Assembly (NCBI GenBank): GCA_028554645.1
Contig: JAQOOI010000074.1
Span: forward strand, 682,001 to 746,000
Length of the DNA stretch: 64,000 nucleotides
Direction: 5' to 3'
From: Omphalotus guepiniiformis
Taxonomy: Eukaryota > Basidiomycota > Agaricomycetes > Agaricales > Omphalotaceae
Shown: positions 1 to 10,941 of the stretch, one piece after another
How positions within the stretch are numbered: the first letter of the stretch is position 1
How the letters are laid out: each line of letters begins with the position of its first letter
Notes under the pieces: model-generated
Told to the model about the DNA's origin: nothing
Databases searched by the model: none
Seen by the model: the letters and a program-made list of their open reading frames with translations, nothing else
Position numbers and translations under genes: made by a program

Positions 1-1125
1 GGTTTCCTCGCCTCTCTCCTGAGGCGCACTCTTACAACGGACGCAATGTTCTCCGACATTACATTTTCTCAGCAGTGTCAGACCTCCGAGATGCGAGTTG
101 GGACCGGGCAGAACAAAACACAACAACATACGAGAAAATAGCATGCACCTAAAACTTAGATCTTCATAGAGTTCCTCATTCTGCTGCTTAGTATATCTTG
201 TTCGCATGCCCCACTAGTGTCCGCCCTCTTCGCTGGGCAGAAGCATGAAGGCTGTACATTGGATCATGGCGGAGTCAAAACTGATATTGAATGCCGAGGG
301 CGCCAGAAGCTAAAAGGGTTTTAGGGCCGACCCGAAGCGTCATTAACAAACCAGTCTGAACTGGCTCACTGGACTCTGAGATCTTTGTTACAGTTGATGC
401 AACGTTGATGATCGGTACACGGAGCTATTAGTTGCGAAGAACAAGCGCTCATATACATACTCAAAGAACGCGTGGCTCCTCGTGGCTATTACCGAACGGT
501 CAATTCCTAGGACCTGGATAAAAAGGTGTATAATATTATACAGTAAGTATCTCTGTGCGTATGTGAATACACATTCAGGCTAGCTCCTATTTGGGCGTCT
601 TGATACCTTTTGATAGAGACATCTACTCGGAACCGTTAGGTGAGCTTGCCTTGGTAGAGTTGGGGCCACAGGATCCAAATGAATGCCGCAGTTCACGCAC
701 TAGCGTCCATATTTTCCAATTTCAGTCACTGCACTTATGGGAAAAATAGGCTCAAGAAGGAAACGTCGGACACTGCCTCCCGCAAAGCTGTTGTCCTTTG
801 GTGAGAGTCCCTACGAGTCGCCCGCAGAAGAGATTGTCAATGTTTGTGGTGCTTCTGTAAAGAGTGCTATTTTGACCTTTAAAGCCAAGGAACTTTAGCA
901 CTCTATTTTCATCGAGATATATCGGCAAGGAAGCACTCCTGATGTGACGATGCCTTTAATCAACGGGAAATTCCATGGGGAATTCGAATGATTTACAGTA
1001 CAGATGGAACGTCTGATCTTGCTCCCTATCATCTCCCTGACGATCTGGGAATACCGTCGGTATTTCAACCGGCTCAAAGGGAGCTAAGTGAAGGGAGTGA
1101 CTCTAAGAGTCGTGACAGGGATCTA
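1..1125. other. Intergenic region, no gene recognised
   Basis: No frame gives a recognisable protein or a convincing set of exons. The reading frames present are short and overlap the 3' end of the UCH37 gene. A 14-bp perfect palindrome (GTATAATATTATAC) lies near 530, but nothing around it suggests a function. The far left may hold the end of a gene outside the window, but I cannot support one. Confidence 0.5.
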
Positions 1126-2324
1126 CTAATCCTCGTCCATGGCTTCCCCTTTCGTCTTCGCTTTTGCGATCCGTTCTCGCATGACTGTCTTTGCGGATTC
1201 TTTGGCGGGCTCTAGTCGTTTCGCCTTTGCAAGAGCAACCAGAAGAGAATGCACGAGTCCAACATGATTATGTCTTCGGAGGCTATTTTCGAACTGCAAC
1301 GCCAGGAACGAGGGTCATCATCGTACATATGCGGGTTGAAAAAAGGGGAAAATGGCTTACAGCCCATCGATCTCGCTTCGAATTTTCATTAGCAAGTTTT
1401 ACGACTAACTCGGCAGCTTCGGCTTGTTTTCCGGCAGCTTGGAGTTTTCTCAGCTCCTCTTGAAGTATGGGTAGAGGATCATCCCGCAAGGCAAGCAGGC
1501 TAAAGTCAAGCTATCAAGTGACATTCAAATTTGAGACTACAGGCGGCGTCTCGCTGAGGAACGAACGTACGGCTCCTGGAGGATATGTTCCTATTCGATT
1601 TTCAACGACCTCACTTCAATACAATCGGGTAAATGGTCGAATTTACACGTAGTATCGGGAAAACTGACCGTGCACGGTGAAGCCAGCCTTCTCCTGATTC
1701 GTAAAAAGCACCGTGCTTGACTGCATGTGGCTTCAGACCATCGAGCTCGTACACGGATCCCATCACAGGAAGATACACCACGAAGTGATATGCGTCCTCG
1801 GTTTGCCTAGGAAGGCCTAGACCGTCTAAAGAAATTGCGCTCGGTGGAGACAGGGAATTGTGGGCTTCTCTCAACCAGTCTGCGCTGGTAATTACGAGGC
1901 CCCGGGTCTGAGGATCCATTCCAGTGGTAAAATTCATGAGTTCGGCCAATTGCGGACCCGACTGAAGAGAAGGTATGTTTCCCAAAGCGTTCAGGACGGC
2001 TAATGTTGCGCAAGCATTGTTGACCACCTGATGAGCGAAGAAGCCATGGAAATCTGGATCATAGGTTCCAGCTGGGCTACTATCAGAAGTTGACGGTACC
2101 CATTTGAAGAGGAAGATGAGAGCATGAAGGGGCTGAAGTGAAGCGAGAGATTCGGAGTCTAGCGAGTACAGATCGTCGACTATAAGCGGAACACCCAAAG
2201 TTTTCAGTAGTTCAGTGAAAACGAATTTAGATAGTTGAAGTATTATTGGAGAAATAACGTACGTGAAAACGCCAGGGTCTGATTCTGTTAGTTGCCATCC
2301 ACTTGATTCATCTTGATCTGACAT
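1126..2324 (-). CDS. UCH37: Ubiquitin C-terminal hydrolase, UCH37/UCHL5 type (peptidase C12)
   Basis: A cysteine deubiquitinase; the family trims ubiquitin chains, in many eukaryotes while bound to the 26S proteasome. The catalytic domain starts WQLTESDPGVFTELL after removal of a short first intron. The nucleophile cysteine is in NNACATLAVLNAL, the histidine in YHFVVYLP and the aspartate in YELDGLKP. The C-terminal helical tail typical of UCH37 follows (DDPLPILQEELRKLQ, then RRHNHVGLVHSLL). That tail separates it from the short UCH-L1/L3 enzymes. At least four introns are needed to join the exons. The ATG at 2324 gives the expected N-terminus and the stop is at 1126-1128. It is divergent from MED31, about 175 bp apart, so the two probably share a promoter region. 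Confidence 0.93.
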
Positions 2325-2500
2325 TACTGAGAGAAGTGAAGGAAGAATTCAACTTTGAATGTGAATGAAGCAGAGCAAAGAATTTCAGAGGACTTCGCGT
2401 CTGTGACGCGTACACAAACCACGTGTGCATTGCTTTGTTTGTCTAATTCCTCTAAAGACAACAGAAACTGCGCTGAAACTGAACCACCACCACGGTGCAA

Positions 2501-3051
2501 ATGGCTGACACGCCCAATGCCAATGCCGACCCAAAAACCATTAATCGCTCTCGCTTTGAGCTCGAACTAGAGTTTGTCCAGGCACTCGCGAATCCTTTCT
2601 ACCTGCACTCCTTGGCTCAGCAGAATATTCTTGAACAACCTGCCTTTATCAACTTTCTCAACTACCTCTTGTACTTCAAGGAGAAAGACTACGCCCGTTT
2701 CATCCAGTAAGTAGGATTAATGTCGGTGATAAGTACCACAACGTGGCTTACGGAGATCAGTTATCCCCATGCACTTCATCATCTCGAGCTGCTTCAGAGC
2801 GCCCAATTTCGAACGGCTATGAAAAAGGACGAATTCCTTCGAGAGTACCTTCACCAAAAACAGTTTGATCATTGGAGAACATGGTCAGTTATGTTTTCAC
2901 TTGGGACTAATTTGTTTCGTGGTCGGGTTTCATCATATCGTGTTACATCAGGCGTGATCCTGCTCATTTGAATGCGATGAACGCGGCAATAAATGCACAG
3001 ACACAACAGGCCGCTCAGGAGACCAATGGTACAACTGTCGCGCTGAGCTGA
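2501..3051 (+). CDS. MED31: Mediator complex subunit 31 (SOH1 family)
   Basis: A small conserved subunit of the Mediator middle module, which links transcription factors to RNA polymerase II. Three exons are visible. The first carries [18 protein letters not shown] and [11 protein letters not shown], the second [12 protein letters not shown] with the [13 protein letters not shown] stretch, and the third is a short low-complexity tail rich in Asn, Ala and Gln ending TTVALS. The reconstructed length of roughly 140 residues fits the family. I chose the ATG at 2501 because it opens directly into the conserved domain; upstream ATGs lie in other contexts. It is divergently transcribed from the UCH37 gene. 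Confidence 0.93.
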
Positions 3052-3255
3052 AGTATGGTTTCAAAAAAGCTTGATAGATTACTGTGAACGATGTAGCATA
3101 GATGCATAAACACAAACATAATCAGAAATTTTGTGGTAAAAATTTTGAGTTCTGAAAAGATGGCTTTGACACCGCGGAAGTATTTCTATATTTGTTAAAA
3201 TTGAATGAATTTGACTTTTCTCGCACGCTATGGGTGACATGTCAACTTCAAGTTC

Positions 3256-5055
3256 ATGGCTCGACCACTACACCTCGGAAATGGACTCTCGCTGGACGAA
3301 ACGATGACAACTCAGCTAGAATTTAACGATGAAGAGATAGCCTATACCAGTCTAGATGGACATGCTCACCTGGCATCAATTGAAGAGAAGAAGAGATTGT
3401 GGTGGAGGAATGCTGTGTTTAATGCGCTCTTCATTGCTTCTTGGTACGCTTTGCTTACCAGCCTAATGGTCCAAACTATGTGCGAGCAGTCTAACTTGTG
3501 TCTTCATACCTCTCGTTCATCAGGTTTTTCTTCGCGATCTTCCTTTCGGTGTACAACAAGTGGATGTTTTCAGAGTCGCACTTCCACTTTCCTTACCCAC
3601 TATTCGTAACGACTCTTCACATGATCGTTCAATTTTTTTTGTCCACTCTGGTGTTGAAGATATGGCCTCGAACTTTCAGGACTGAACGCAATCCTACCAT
3701 GGAGGAATTTGGGTAAGCGTCGCGCATGCAGCCACACATCAGCCTCGTTGTGCTTTCACTCGAAACAAGCGCATTCGTCAAATACATCTCTATTCCTATA
3801 CTGATCGATGTCATTCGTCTGTAGGAAGAAGGCCGTCCCCACTGCTGCTGCGACGAGTCTCGATATAGGCTTCTCCAATTTATCATTGAAGACGATCTCA
3901 TTATCGTTCTACAGTACGTGGTGAATGAGACTGCAAGTCAGATGCTAACATAGTTATTCCTTCAATCAAGCCATGGTCAAATCCTCCTCCTTAATATTCG
4001 TTCTTCTGTTTGCTTTCTCATTTCGCCTCGAGCGATTTTCATGGACTCTTGTCGGAGTCATACTTCTCATCTGTACTGGAGTTCTACTCATGGTTGCTAC
4101 AGAGACCCATTTTGTTGTGGGAGGTTTCATCTTGGTCCTGAGCGCAAGCGGTCTCGGTGGTTTGCGGTGGGCTCTCACTCAGACACTCCTCCAAAATAAG
4201 AAAATGGGCTTTAGTAATCCTGCCGCTACAATATTCTGGTTAAGTCCTGTGATGGCGCTGATTCTCGGAGTTTTGAGCATGGTCATTGAGGGCTGGGGTT
4301 CCCTTTTCCAGACCGAGTTCTTCTCCAGTACAGAGAACACCTTGCGGACGACTGGGTTCCTGATCATGCCGGGACTGTTTGCGTTCTGTATGGTCCTTAG
4401 CGAGTTTTAGTGAGTTGCAGCGGAGTATCTATTCTGCCCCGTTATATTTACTAGTAATTCTTCTTTGTTACCAGCATTCTTCAACGTGCCGGCGTTGTGC
4501 CAATGTCCATTGCAGGAATTGCTAAAGAGGTCACTACGATTACGATATCCGCATGGTTCTTTGGTGACGAGCTCACACCGTTGAATATCACTGGTGTTGC
4601 TATCACTGTTTGCGGTACGCTTTGACCTTATATGGTGTGTCCTTACTAAAGTATATCCGCCGACTGTTTTGCACTTAGGTATTGCCCTGTACACTTATCA
4701 CAAATATCAGAAAAGTCTACACTCAACAATACCTCTGGACGGGCATGGAAACCCGATAGTGGCTGAAGACGCCCTAGATGTACAGAGCGGGGATCGCGGT
4801 TACCTGGTCGAGCTCGGTGAAACTGCGCGCTTGACGGCTGGACGGGAGAGCGAGGAGGAGCTGGGAGTTGTAAGTGGTCAATTACGTTGCATGACGGAGA
4901 GATTTTCCTGATGCTATGGGGCACAGCAGAATGAGTCAACAAACCCACGATTGCTATTCTCCGCCGAGGACGATGACGGGGAGGATATGAGATTTGTGAG
5001 AGACGCGCGCACATCCGCTGATTCCGGCCCACAAACGACCCGTCCATCCACATAG
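3256..5055 (+). CDS. Triose-phosphate/nucleotide-sugar transporter family protein (SLC35C2/YMD8-like)
   Basis: A polytopic membrane transporter of the TPT/DUF250 family, probably in the Golgi or ER. Conserved pieces over six exons are the first helix ending LSVYNKWMF, then FPYPLFVTTLHM, KSSSLIFVLLFAF, the GGLRWALTQ signature, and the late helix with SIAGIAKEVTTI. The long hydrophilic C-terminal tail (EDDDGEDMRF region) matches SLC35C2-type proteins rather than plastid translocators. Substrate cannot be inferred; human SLC35C2 has been tied to GDP-fucose supply, which is knowledge of the family and not visible here. The start is uncertain: 3256 or the in-frame ATG at 3304. An overlapping ATG frame at 3231 closes quickly. 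Confidence 0.85.
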
Positions 5056-5060
5056 TACCG

Positions 5061-5540
5061 TTACTCAGACTGGAAAGCACGTAGAGAGGAAGCTATTATT
5101 GGAAATTGCTGCGCACGTATTCTGAAAGAGTGACTCGGCTCACAGGAACGCGAACTGGTTTGCAGTGTCCCTAGAGAGATGAGTGATATGTTGTATTGTA
5201 CCTGACAAACCGAACGGCAGATTGATGGAAAGATGTGGCGAATCAGCTCAAGACGATCGTCGTGTTTCGTGCACATGTGGGCGCAGTCTGTGTAAGCGAA
5301 CGGGGTGACGTACAAAGGAAAGTAAGTTAATGAGCGAACTGAAAAGCCTTTTGTTTCGGTTGTAACAAGGAGAGATTGAGTGTGAATTAGTTGTGAAACT
5401 GTTCGAACCTGCTCGAGCCGAGCTGTTGAGGGATGAGAGAGATGTTGAGAGGTTACCATTTGAAGGATAGAAAGATCCGAATGGGTACGATTGTAAAGCA
5501 CGGTTGGCTTGATACTTGAGGCGCCCTGCCAACGAGACAA
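5061..5540 (-). CDS. Possible small spliced gene, function unknown
   Basis: A stretch near 5450-5530 reads GRLKYQANRALQSYPFGSF with protein-like composition, preceded by a plausible acceptor (GTTGGCAG) and followed by a plausible donor (GGTAACC). Downstream frames can be joined by short introns, but I cannot fix a start codon or the end. It would lie tail to tail with the transporter gene and head to head with the Zn2Cys6 regulator. The opening resembles small mitochondrial inner-membrane proteins only in a general way (basic, short). I do not recognise it, and it could be spurious. Confidence 0.25.
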   Translation of the reverse strand: MSRWQGASSIKPTVLYNRTHSDLSILQMVTSQHLSHPSTARLEQVRTVSQLIHTQSLLVTTETKGFSVRSLTYFPLYVTPFAYTDCAHMCTKHDDRLELIRHIFPSICRSVCQVQYNISLISLGTLQTSSRSCEPSHSFRIRAQQFPIIASSLRAFQSE

Positions 5541-5697
5541 GAAAAATGAATCATTTTTTTCTGATATTATTTTAGCAGAATATTTCTAATCTTGTATGAA
5601 TTTCTGTTACGGCCGTGACTCGCGCAAATTTGGGCCTCGAGGTCGTCTGTGCTCCATAAAAGCCATCTCTCGCCGGCCCATCGAATCTGCTTTCCCA

Positions 5698-7234
5698 ATG
5701 GACGACTCTTTCCAGTTTATTATCGAATCTCCCCAGCATGCTCAGGGCCATAAGAAGCGCCCTCGTCTCGTTACTTCTTGCGATAACTGGTCCGTGCCGT
5801 CCAACCTTGTTTTCTTTCTTCTCTCACTGCCTTTCACCAGTCGTCTCAAGAAGATAAAGTGTCTCCAGCCTTCTCCAGAGACAAAGTGTGAGGCATGCAA
5901 AACTGCGAAGATTCCTTGTCGTTTCCGTGACAGGGAACGCTACTTTGCTGAGCGAAGTCGCGCCATTGCCGGCCCTAGTGCTGGGTCTAGTTACAGTAGT
6001 AGTGCTGAACAAAGGTGAGTGACTAGTGTTTCTTTTACGCGTTTATCTCCTTTCTAATACTCCTTCTAGCAGATCCGATGGGGTTTCGTCTTTGGATGCC
6101 TTTTCGGTAGCCTCCACTTCCTCCAGTCCTGCGCTGTCCTCTTACTCTATTTCTCGCTCTAATTCGCGTTCACCCAAGGCAAGCGGCATTGTGGGTGCAG
6201 ACGATGCCGGGAGTGTGCGGTATTCTCCCTATGCCTCTGATCCTCGTCGTTCAATAGATTACTCTCATCGGTGCGTCTGCTGTACATCTTTCTTGTTTTT
6301 CCCATTACTGACTGTTTTCCGGTAGACATTCCTTGTCCTCTTACAGTAGTTCAACACGTCCAAGTTCATTAAGCTATAGTTCCATGTCCCCCAGTCCTGG
6401 CCCGATGATGTATCATTCTCGTTCCCAATCCACTTCTCGTCAAGTCCATTTATTCGATCCCGATTTCCCGCAACACCCCGCTTTTAGTCTTATGACTGAC
6501 TTCATCCTATTATTCTTCAATAATCTCGGACACGATTACTACTTTATTGTCTATGAAGACGTCTACCAAGATTTTACGGAGCGTAGAATGTCTCCTGGCC
6601 TCGCCAACTCTATAGCCGCTTTCGCCGCAAGGTAATGAGTCGACTTGGACGCGGCGTGGTACATCGGTTTTTACTGACCCCGTTCGTTGAACATAGCTAT
6701 TCTACTATTCCCGATCTCGCTGTTCGAGGGCTTCATAATGTTGCCGAAACCTATGCCAATGCCGCCAAGGTTAGCATCCGCGGCGTTTTCCACTGCCCGA
6801 GGCTGAAAGTTCTGTTCAGACAAGCGTTAATGCTATTCTTCACATTCCAAGCGTCGACACCCTGCACGTTCTCATGTTGTTGGCATGGTTTGAGTATAGA
6901 GCAAACAGGATGAACGGCAAGCTATACTCTCTGTATTGTTTTTACATCATTCCGTGCTTACCGTTACTCAGGCTTCCGAGAATACGCCTCGCAAGTTCAA
7001 AGGATGTCGATACAGTTAGGTTTTGCATCAACGAATGGTTCACTTATCACCGGCCATGACAGTGAACGGAAAAAATGGACTATGAAAGGCTTGTACAATA
7101 TACAATTGACTGCTGCCCAACGTCTGTCTCCGTTCATATCCGGGTTCCCAGTGTTCTGTGCTGACTTTTTTTTTTTTTTTTTTTGTATCCAGTTCGCTAA
7201 TAACCTGCTTGACACACCCGCGTATTCCGTATAG
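5698..7234 (+). CDS. Zn(2)-Cys(6) fungal transcription factor
   Basis: The N-terminus carries a binuclear zinc cluster split by an intron: CDNCRLKKIKC, then C-x2-C-x6-C in the KCEACKTAKIPC stretch. This is the DNA-binding module of fungal Gal4-type regulators. A long Ser-rich low-complexity region follows, then a helical regulatory segment (DFILLFFNNLGHDYYF; DTLHVLMLLAWFEYRANR) resembling the fungal-specific transcription factor domain, and FREYASQVQRMSIQLGF. The start at 5698 (MDDSFQFI) lies just upstream of the zinc cluster. One intron (6917-6971) appears to use a GC-AG boundary. The 3' end is uncertain: the protein seems shorter than usual, and an 18-base T tract near 7167 could belong to a last intron. 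Confidence 0.8.
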
Positions 7235-8136
7235 GATATGTATAATCTGATCGTCGTATTTATACCTTACACGCACATTTATTAATACCAATCTTAATAG
7301 CTTCGAGCTCGCATCTCTACCTCAATCAAATGGCGGAATATTTGTTACCGTCATGGATTGCAGTATCGTTGTCACTAGTAAGTATGTATATTTTTGTACA
7401 TATGCGTCCTGCGCACCACAGCACCTTGCAGTTATAAAACAGAGAAACATATTCTAAACACTGGCATCTACCCATGGCACGCAATCAGCGGATGCAATCT
7501 ATAGTCAGGTCAATAGGCGGCAAGTCCCCACTTTTGACTCCTCTCTAGCCTGATGGGGTTATGGTATGTTTCCCGGGGCCCAGAAGACAGAAGTGCTGCC
7601 CACCGGTGATTTCAAATGCCACAACACTGTTGCATTCGTACGTATCAATCCCAGCGAAAAAGCGAATATGCAGCAAACTACATACAAGTTACAGCTTCAC
7701 GAATTTGAATTGAATTTGCAACATATGTCAGTCATGTGACCACGGCCTCATACACTGTCTGTCAGAGCCCAGTGCCTCGTTCCGGACCTTCATCGTCTTC
7801 ACTTGGGCATGGGCTCAGTGTCTGACATTAGACAGTGATACCATCATCTACAGTGTGTACAGTTGTCAGAACAGCAGATCCGTGATATTCTCCAGACGGA
7901 ATAGTCTGTATCTTACTGGGAAAGCATGTTCCAGCCGGCAGTAATTTAGTTCAAAATGTCCATCTTTCTTCGCACACATGTCATATGTTGCGCTGCCGCT
8001 ACTCAACAGGTCCTTGGCTAAATTACAGTGGAGTACCTTGAGGCTTTGAGGGTCCCCTTTCTCGAACCATCATCATTGATATTGAACGGTTGTGCCAGTC
8101 TCGTAGTCTAGGCGCGGCCTCTCTCTTTCTTCCTTC
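7235..8136. other. Intergenic region, no gene recognised
   Basis: About 900 bp between the zinc-cluster regulator and the DUF6533 gene. I see no conserved coding segment in either strand, only short frames with stops. It presumably contains the 3' UTR of the upstream gene and the promoter of the downstream one. Confidence 0.5.
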
Positions 8137-9996
8137 ATGTCGAGCTTACTCGATGAGAACTCGTATTCCATTGCCGCCTATCTGCGCGTGACTTCTCTAG
8201 CAGTAGCACTATACGATTTTCTTGTCACCCTTCCATCGTCATGGAGGTTTTATCGTTCACAATGGGAAGCACCGCGTTTAAAGTTGGTATTGTGTTTGAA
8301 TATTGATTATCTTGGGACTAAAACGCGTTTCTAGTGTGTCATTCATATGGTTCTTTTTAATACAGTCAAGTCATACGCTACCATCTCAAATGTTTCGTTC
8401 TGACGCTATCTGATAGGTTTACAAGCATCTTGACGCTCACAGTCTCTAATGTGGGCTTCTTCTACTCCCATTTCACGGATCAATCTTGTGCACGCTTTTA
8501 TTTAGTGCCGTCCATCTTTAAAGGTAGCGGGCGTTTTCCTATGTAGATGAATGAGTCACTGATAGCCATAGTTTTGCAATCTTCGGTTTCTCAGACGATC
8601 CTTGGAGTTCGGTGTGTATCTCTAACGAGCCCCGCGGATGCTCTGTTTCTGACTTTGTTCAAGGGCCTTCAATCTTTCTCGCCGATCACGGAAACTAGGC
8701 CTGTGTCTTGCTCTTCTGTATAGTGTGTCCTGTGCTGTAAATGGCTTGCCCTTTTCTTTACTGGTTATTCCGCATTAACTCCTTGAACAGTTAGAGTGGT
8801 CAACTACTTTGTACAAACGACAACGTGAGTAGCAAGGGGTCAACATTTTAAGCTATGCTTGACCTATCGTTTGTAGCCGTTCGTGATCCCACTTTCGTGA
8901 GTCATCAAATTATCGGTCTTCGGGCATTTGTTTAGTGATCTCCTTCTTTCAGAGAAAGTAAGATGCGTCTGACTGTTCGTCAGATTATCTACTGATTTAA
9001 CCCTCAAAGCTGTCGGGGTGTCTTTCAAATCCGAGTTCTTGGGGCCTGGATCTATTATGTCGTGGCCATTGTCTACGACTTGGCTGTGACAACTATCTCT
9101 GTTGTATACCTCCTACGACATAAGATTTCTTCTAGCTCCGTGTATGCTTATTCACTTTATCATATGCCGTATTCTAAACAGCCAGTTTTCCTATGTTCTC
9201 AAGAATATTTAAAATGTCTGTATTGATGTCCTCCCGTCCCGCGTTCTCTAGGCTAGGCTGAACCCTTTGCAGGATGTTGTACGATGGCATCGGTTACTTC
9301 ACGGCACTTACAGGTATTGTTTTTCCATATCAAGCAACTTCGCATCTCTGAATGGTCCGAAGCTGTGAACGTCTTAAATCTAGTAATCTATCGAGCAGGC
9401 CAGGACATTCAGGTCAGCTCACTTTGATCATCAGGAATGGAAACTAGTGCTCATTCCATACTGTACAAACTGTACACAGACTGCCGCGTAAGTGGCTTGC
9501 AGTTGTCGGATACGGTCCGTTCAACAACTCACAGCCTAGTACAGCGCTTCGCTCGGATATTGTGTAACATGGATTATGTCTCAACGACTTCTGATACATC
9601 TTCATGGTACGCAGTCTGTATCTCCCCCCGTGCTACTCGTTTCTGATACATCTTCATGAGGCCTCCCTGGAAAGGCGAAATGAAACCATTGATGCAACAG
9701 TCACCCTTTCTCAAAGCATCCGCTCTGCCCGAGATGTGAGCCGCGCTGTCAGGTCACCATTTGAAGTCAAGAGTAGGATGGTGAGCCTGGATCTCACAAT
9801 ACCGGACTTTGATTTGGACACACTAGAATCTGGGCCGGACTGGCCGGAGGAAGTGAATGTTCAGGTCAGGATCGAGAAAACCGTCAAGGTCGAACGACGC
9901 CCGAGAGCTATTTACGAGCTGGAGAATTACTCTAACCACTCCAATTCTGTTGCTCGGCACGATCCGATCTCGTCTGTTGTTCGGTCAAGGTATTGA
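8137..9996 (+). CDS. DUF6533-domain integral membrane protein
   Basis: A member of a large basidiomycete family of polytopic membrane proteins of unknown function. The DUF6533 start is clear (SIAAYLRVTSLAVALYDFL, LPSSWRFYRSQ). Further helices follow in small exons: TLTVSNVGFFYSHFT, SQTILGVRAFNLSRRSRKL, GAWIYYVVAIVYDLAV and GYCVTWIMSQRLLIHLH. The cytosolic tail is hydrophilic and rich in Glu and Arg (IEKTVKVERRPRAIYELENY). About ten introns are needed. The junction after LLIHLH is abnormal: an 18-bp sequence is directly repeated on both sides of the segment that has to be removed (9589-9606 and 9641-9658). The tail may therefore be joined by a recently gained 43-nt intron, or the gene may be frameshifted there. 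Confidence 0.78.
9589..9658 (+). repeat. 18-bp direct repeat flanking a putative intron
   Basis: TTCTGATACATCTTCATG occurs at 9589-9606 and again at 9641-9658, separated by 34 bp (period 52). Both copies can encode the same LLIHLH end of a helix in the DUF6533 protein, but in different frames. The duplicated coding sequence must be skipped for the tail to stay in frame. Confidence 0.9.
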
Positions 9997-10941
9997 CCGG
10001 TGAGGGGGGAGCGGGAATACATATGACCCTCAGGCGTTCCTGCTGTCTTGCTGCAAACGATATGTGCGATACCTATCGGACGCGTGCCTTTTGGTGTCTA
10101 CACTGGAACTGGTACATTGAGTTCGGATACCCTTTTTGAGGTCATGATCCGAGTCGGCGAGTGTCTTCTCCGGATTTCCGTTTGTTTCTCAACGAAAGTT
10201 GCAAAGCACATGTCACCATTTGTACGTAGGCCACCGAATGCAGAGGTTCAGGAACTGCGATCTCAATCTCAGTGTGGTTGAAATGATATTGATTCAAGTT
10301 CCCAGTGACTACTCAACGGAGCATATATAACTCGAGTGGAAGCTCATCATCCATGGATCCATGCTCTCGCGAAGCTCGATTCAGTTCCTGAACCTGAACG
10401 TTCAGGCATGGCTCAAGAATCGGCGTAGATGTCTGGACTCTGTAGGGACTGAGATCTTCGTATTTACCAACAAGTTACAAATGCCGTGCCAAGTATACAT
10501 ACCTACTATGTACATAATGTGTATAAAAATTTGTTTACTCGTTTCTTGTTCGGCACGTGCTGAGATGCATTTATCGTTTGGATTCTGCGCTGTCCAGCCT
10601 CAGATTTTTATCTCGTTTCAAGTCTGATTTTACTTGAAGCTTGAAGCTAGTGAAGTTCCAGGTTTCTTGGAAAGCAGTGCGTCTACCGGTTTCGTCGCTA
10701 AGCGGCAAATTTGTAAGAGTTGTGTTTGGGGATGTGCCTTCCGGCCGAGTGAAGCGGGGCAGTACCGCTCATGATGGTGGCGATACAAGCATATCAACAG
10801 CTGCGCGATGCGAGGTTGCTTTACTTTCGTCTTCAACGTTGACCGTGAAGACCAATTTCAGACGAGCAGGCCTCGGACTCGTAAACTCGTTAATCTGCTT
10901 CTATCAGCTTTTCATTATCTTATTTATTCACGAACTTCACG
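9997..10941. other. Intergenic region, no gene recognised
   Basis: About 940 bp between the DUF6533 and GPCR genes. Open frames near 10048-10281 and 10361-10627 have no recognisable motifs and no supporting splice pattern. A TATA-like GCATATATAA lies near 10320 but is 600 bp from the next start codon. I see nothing else. Confidence 0.5.
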
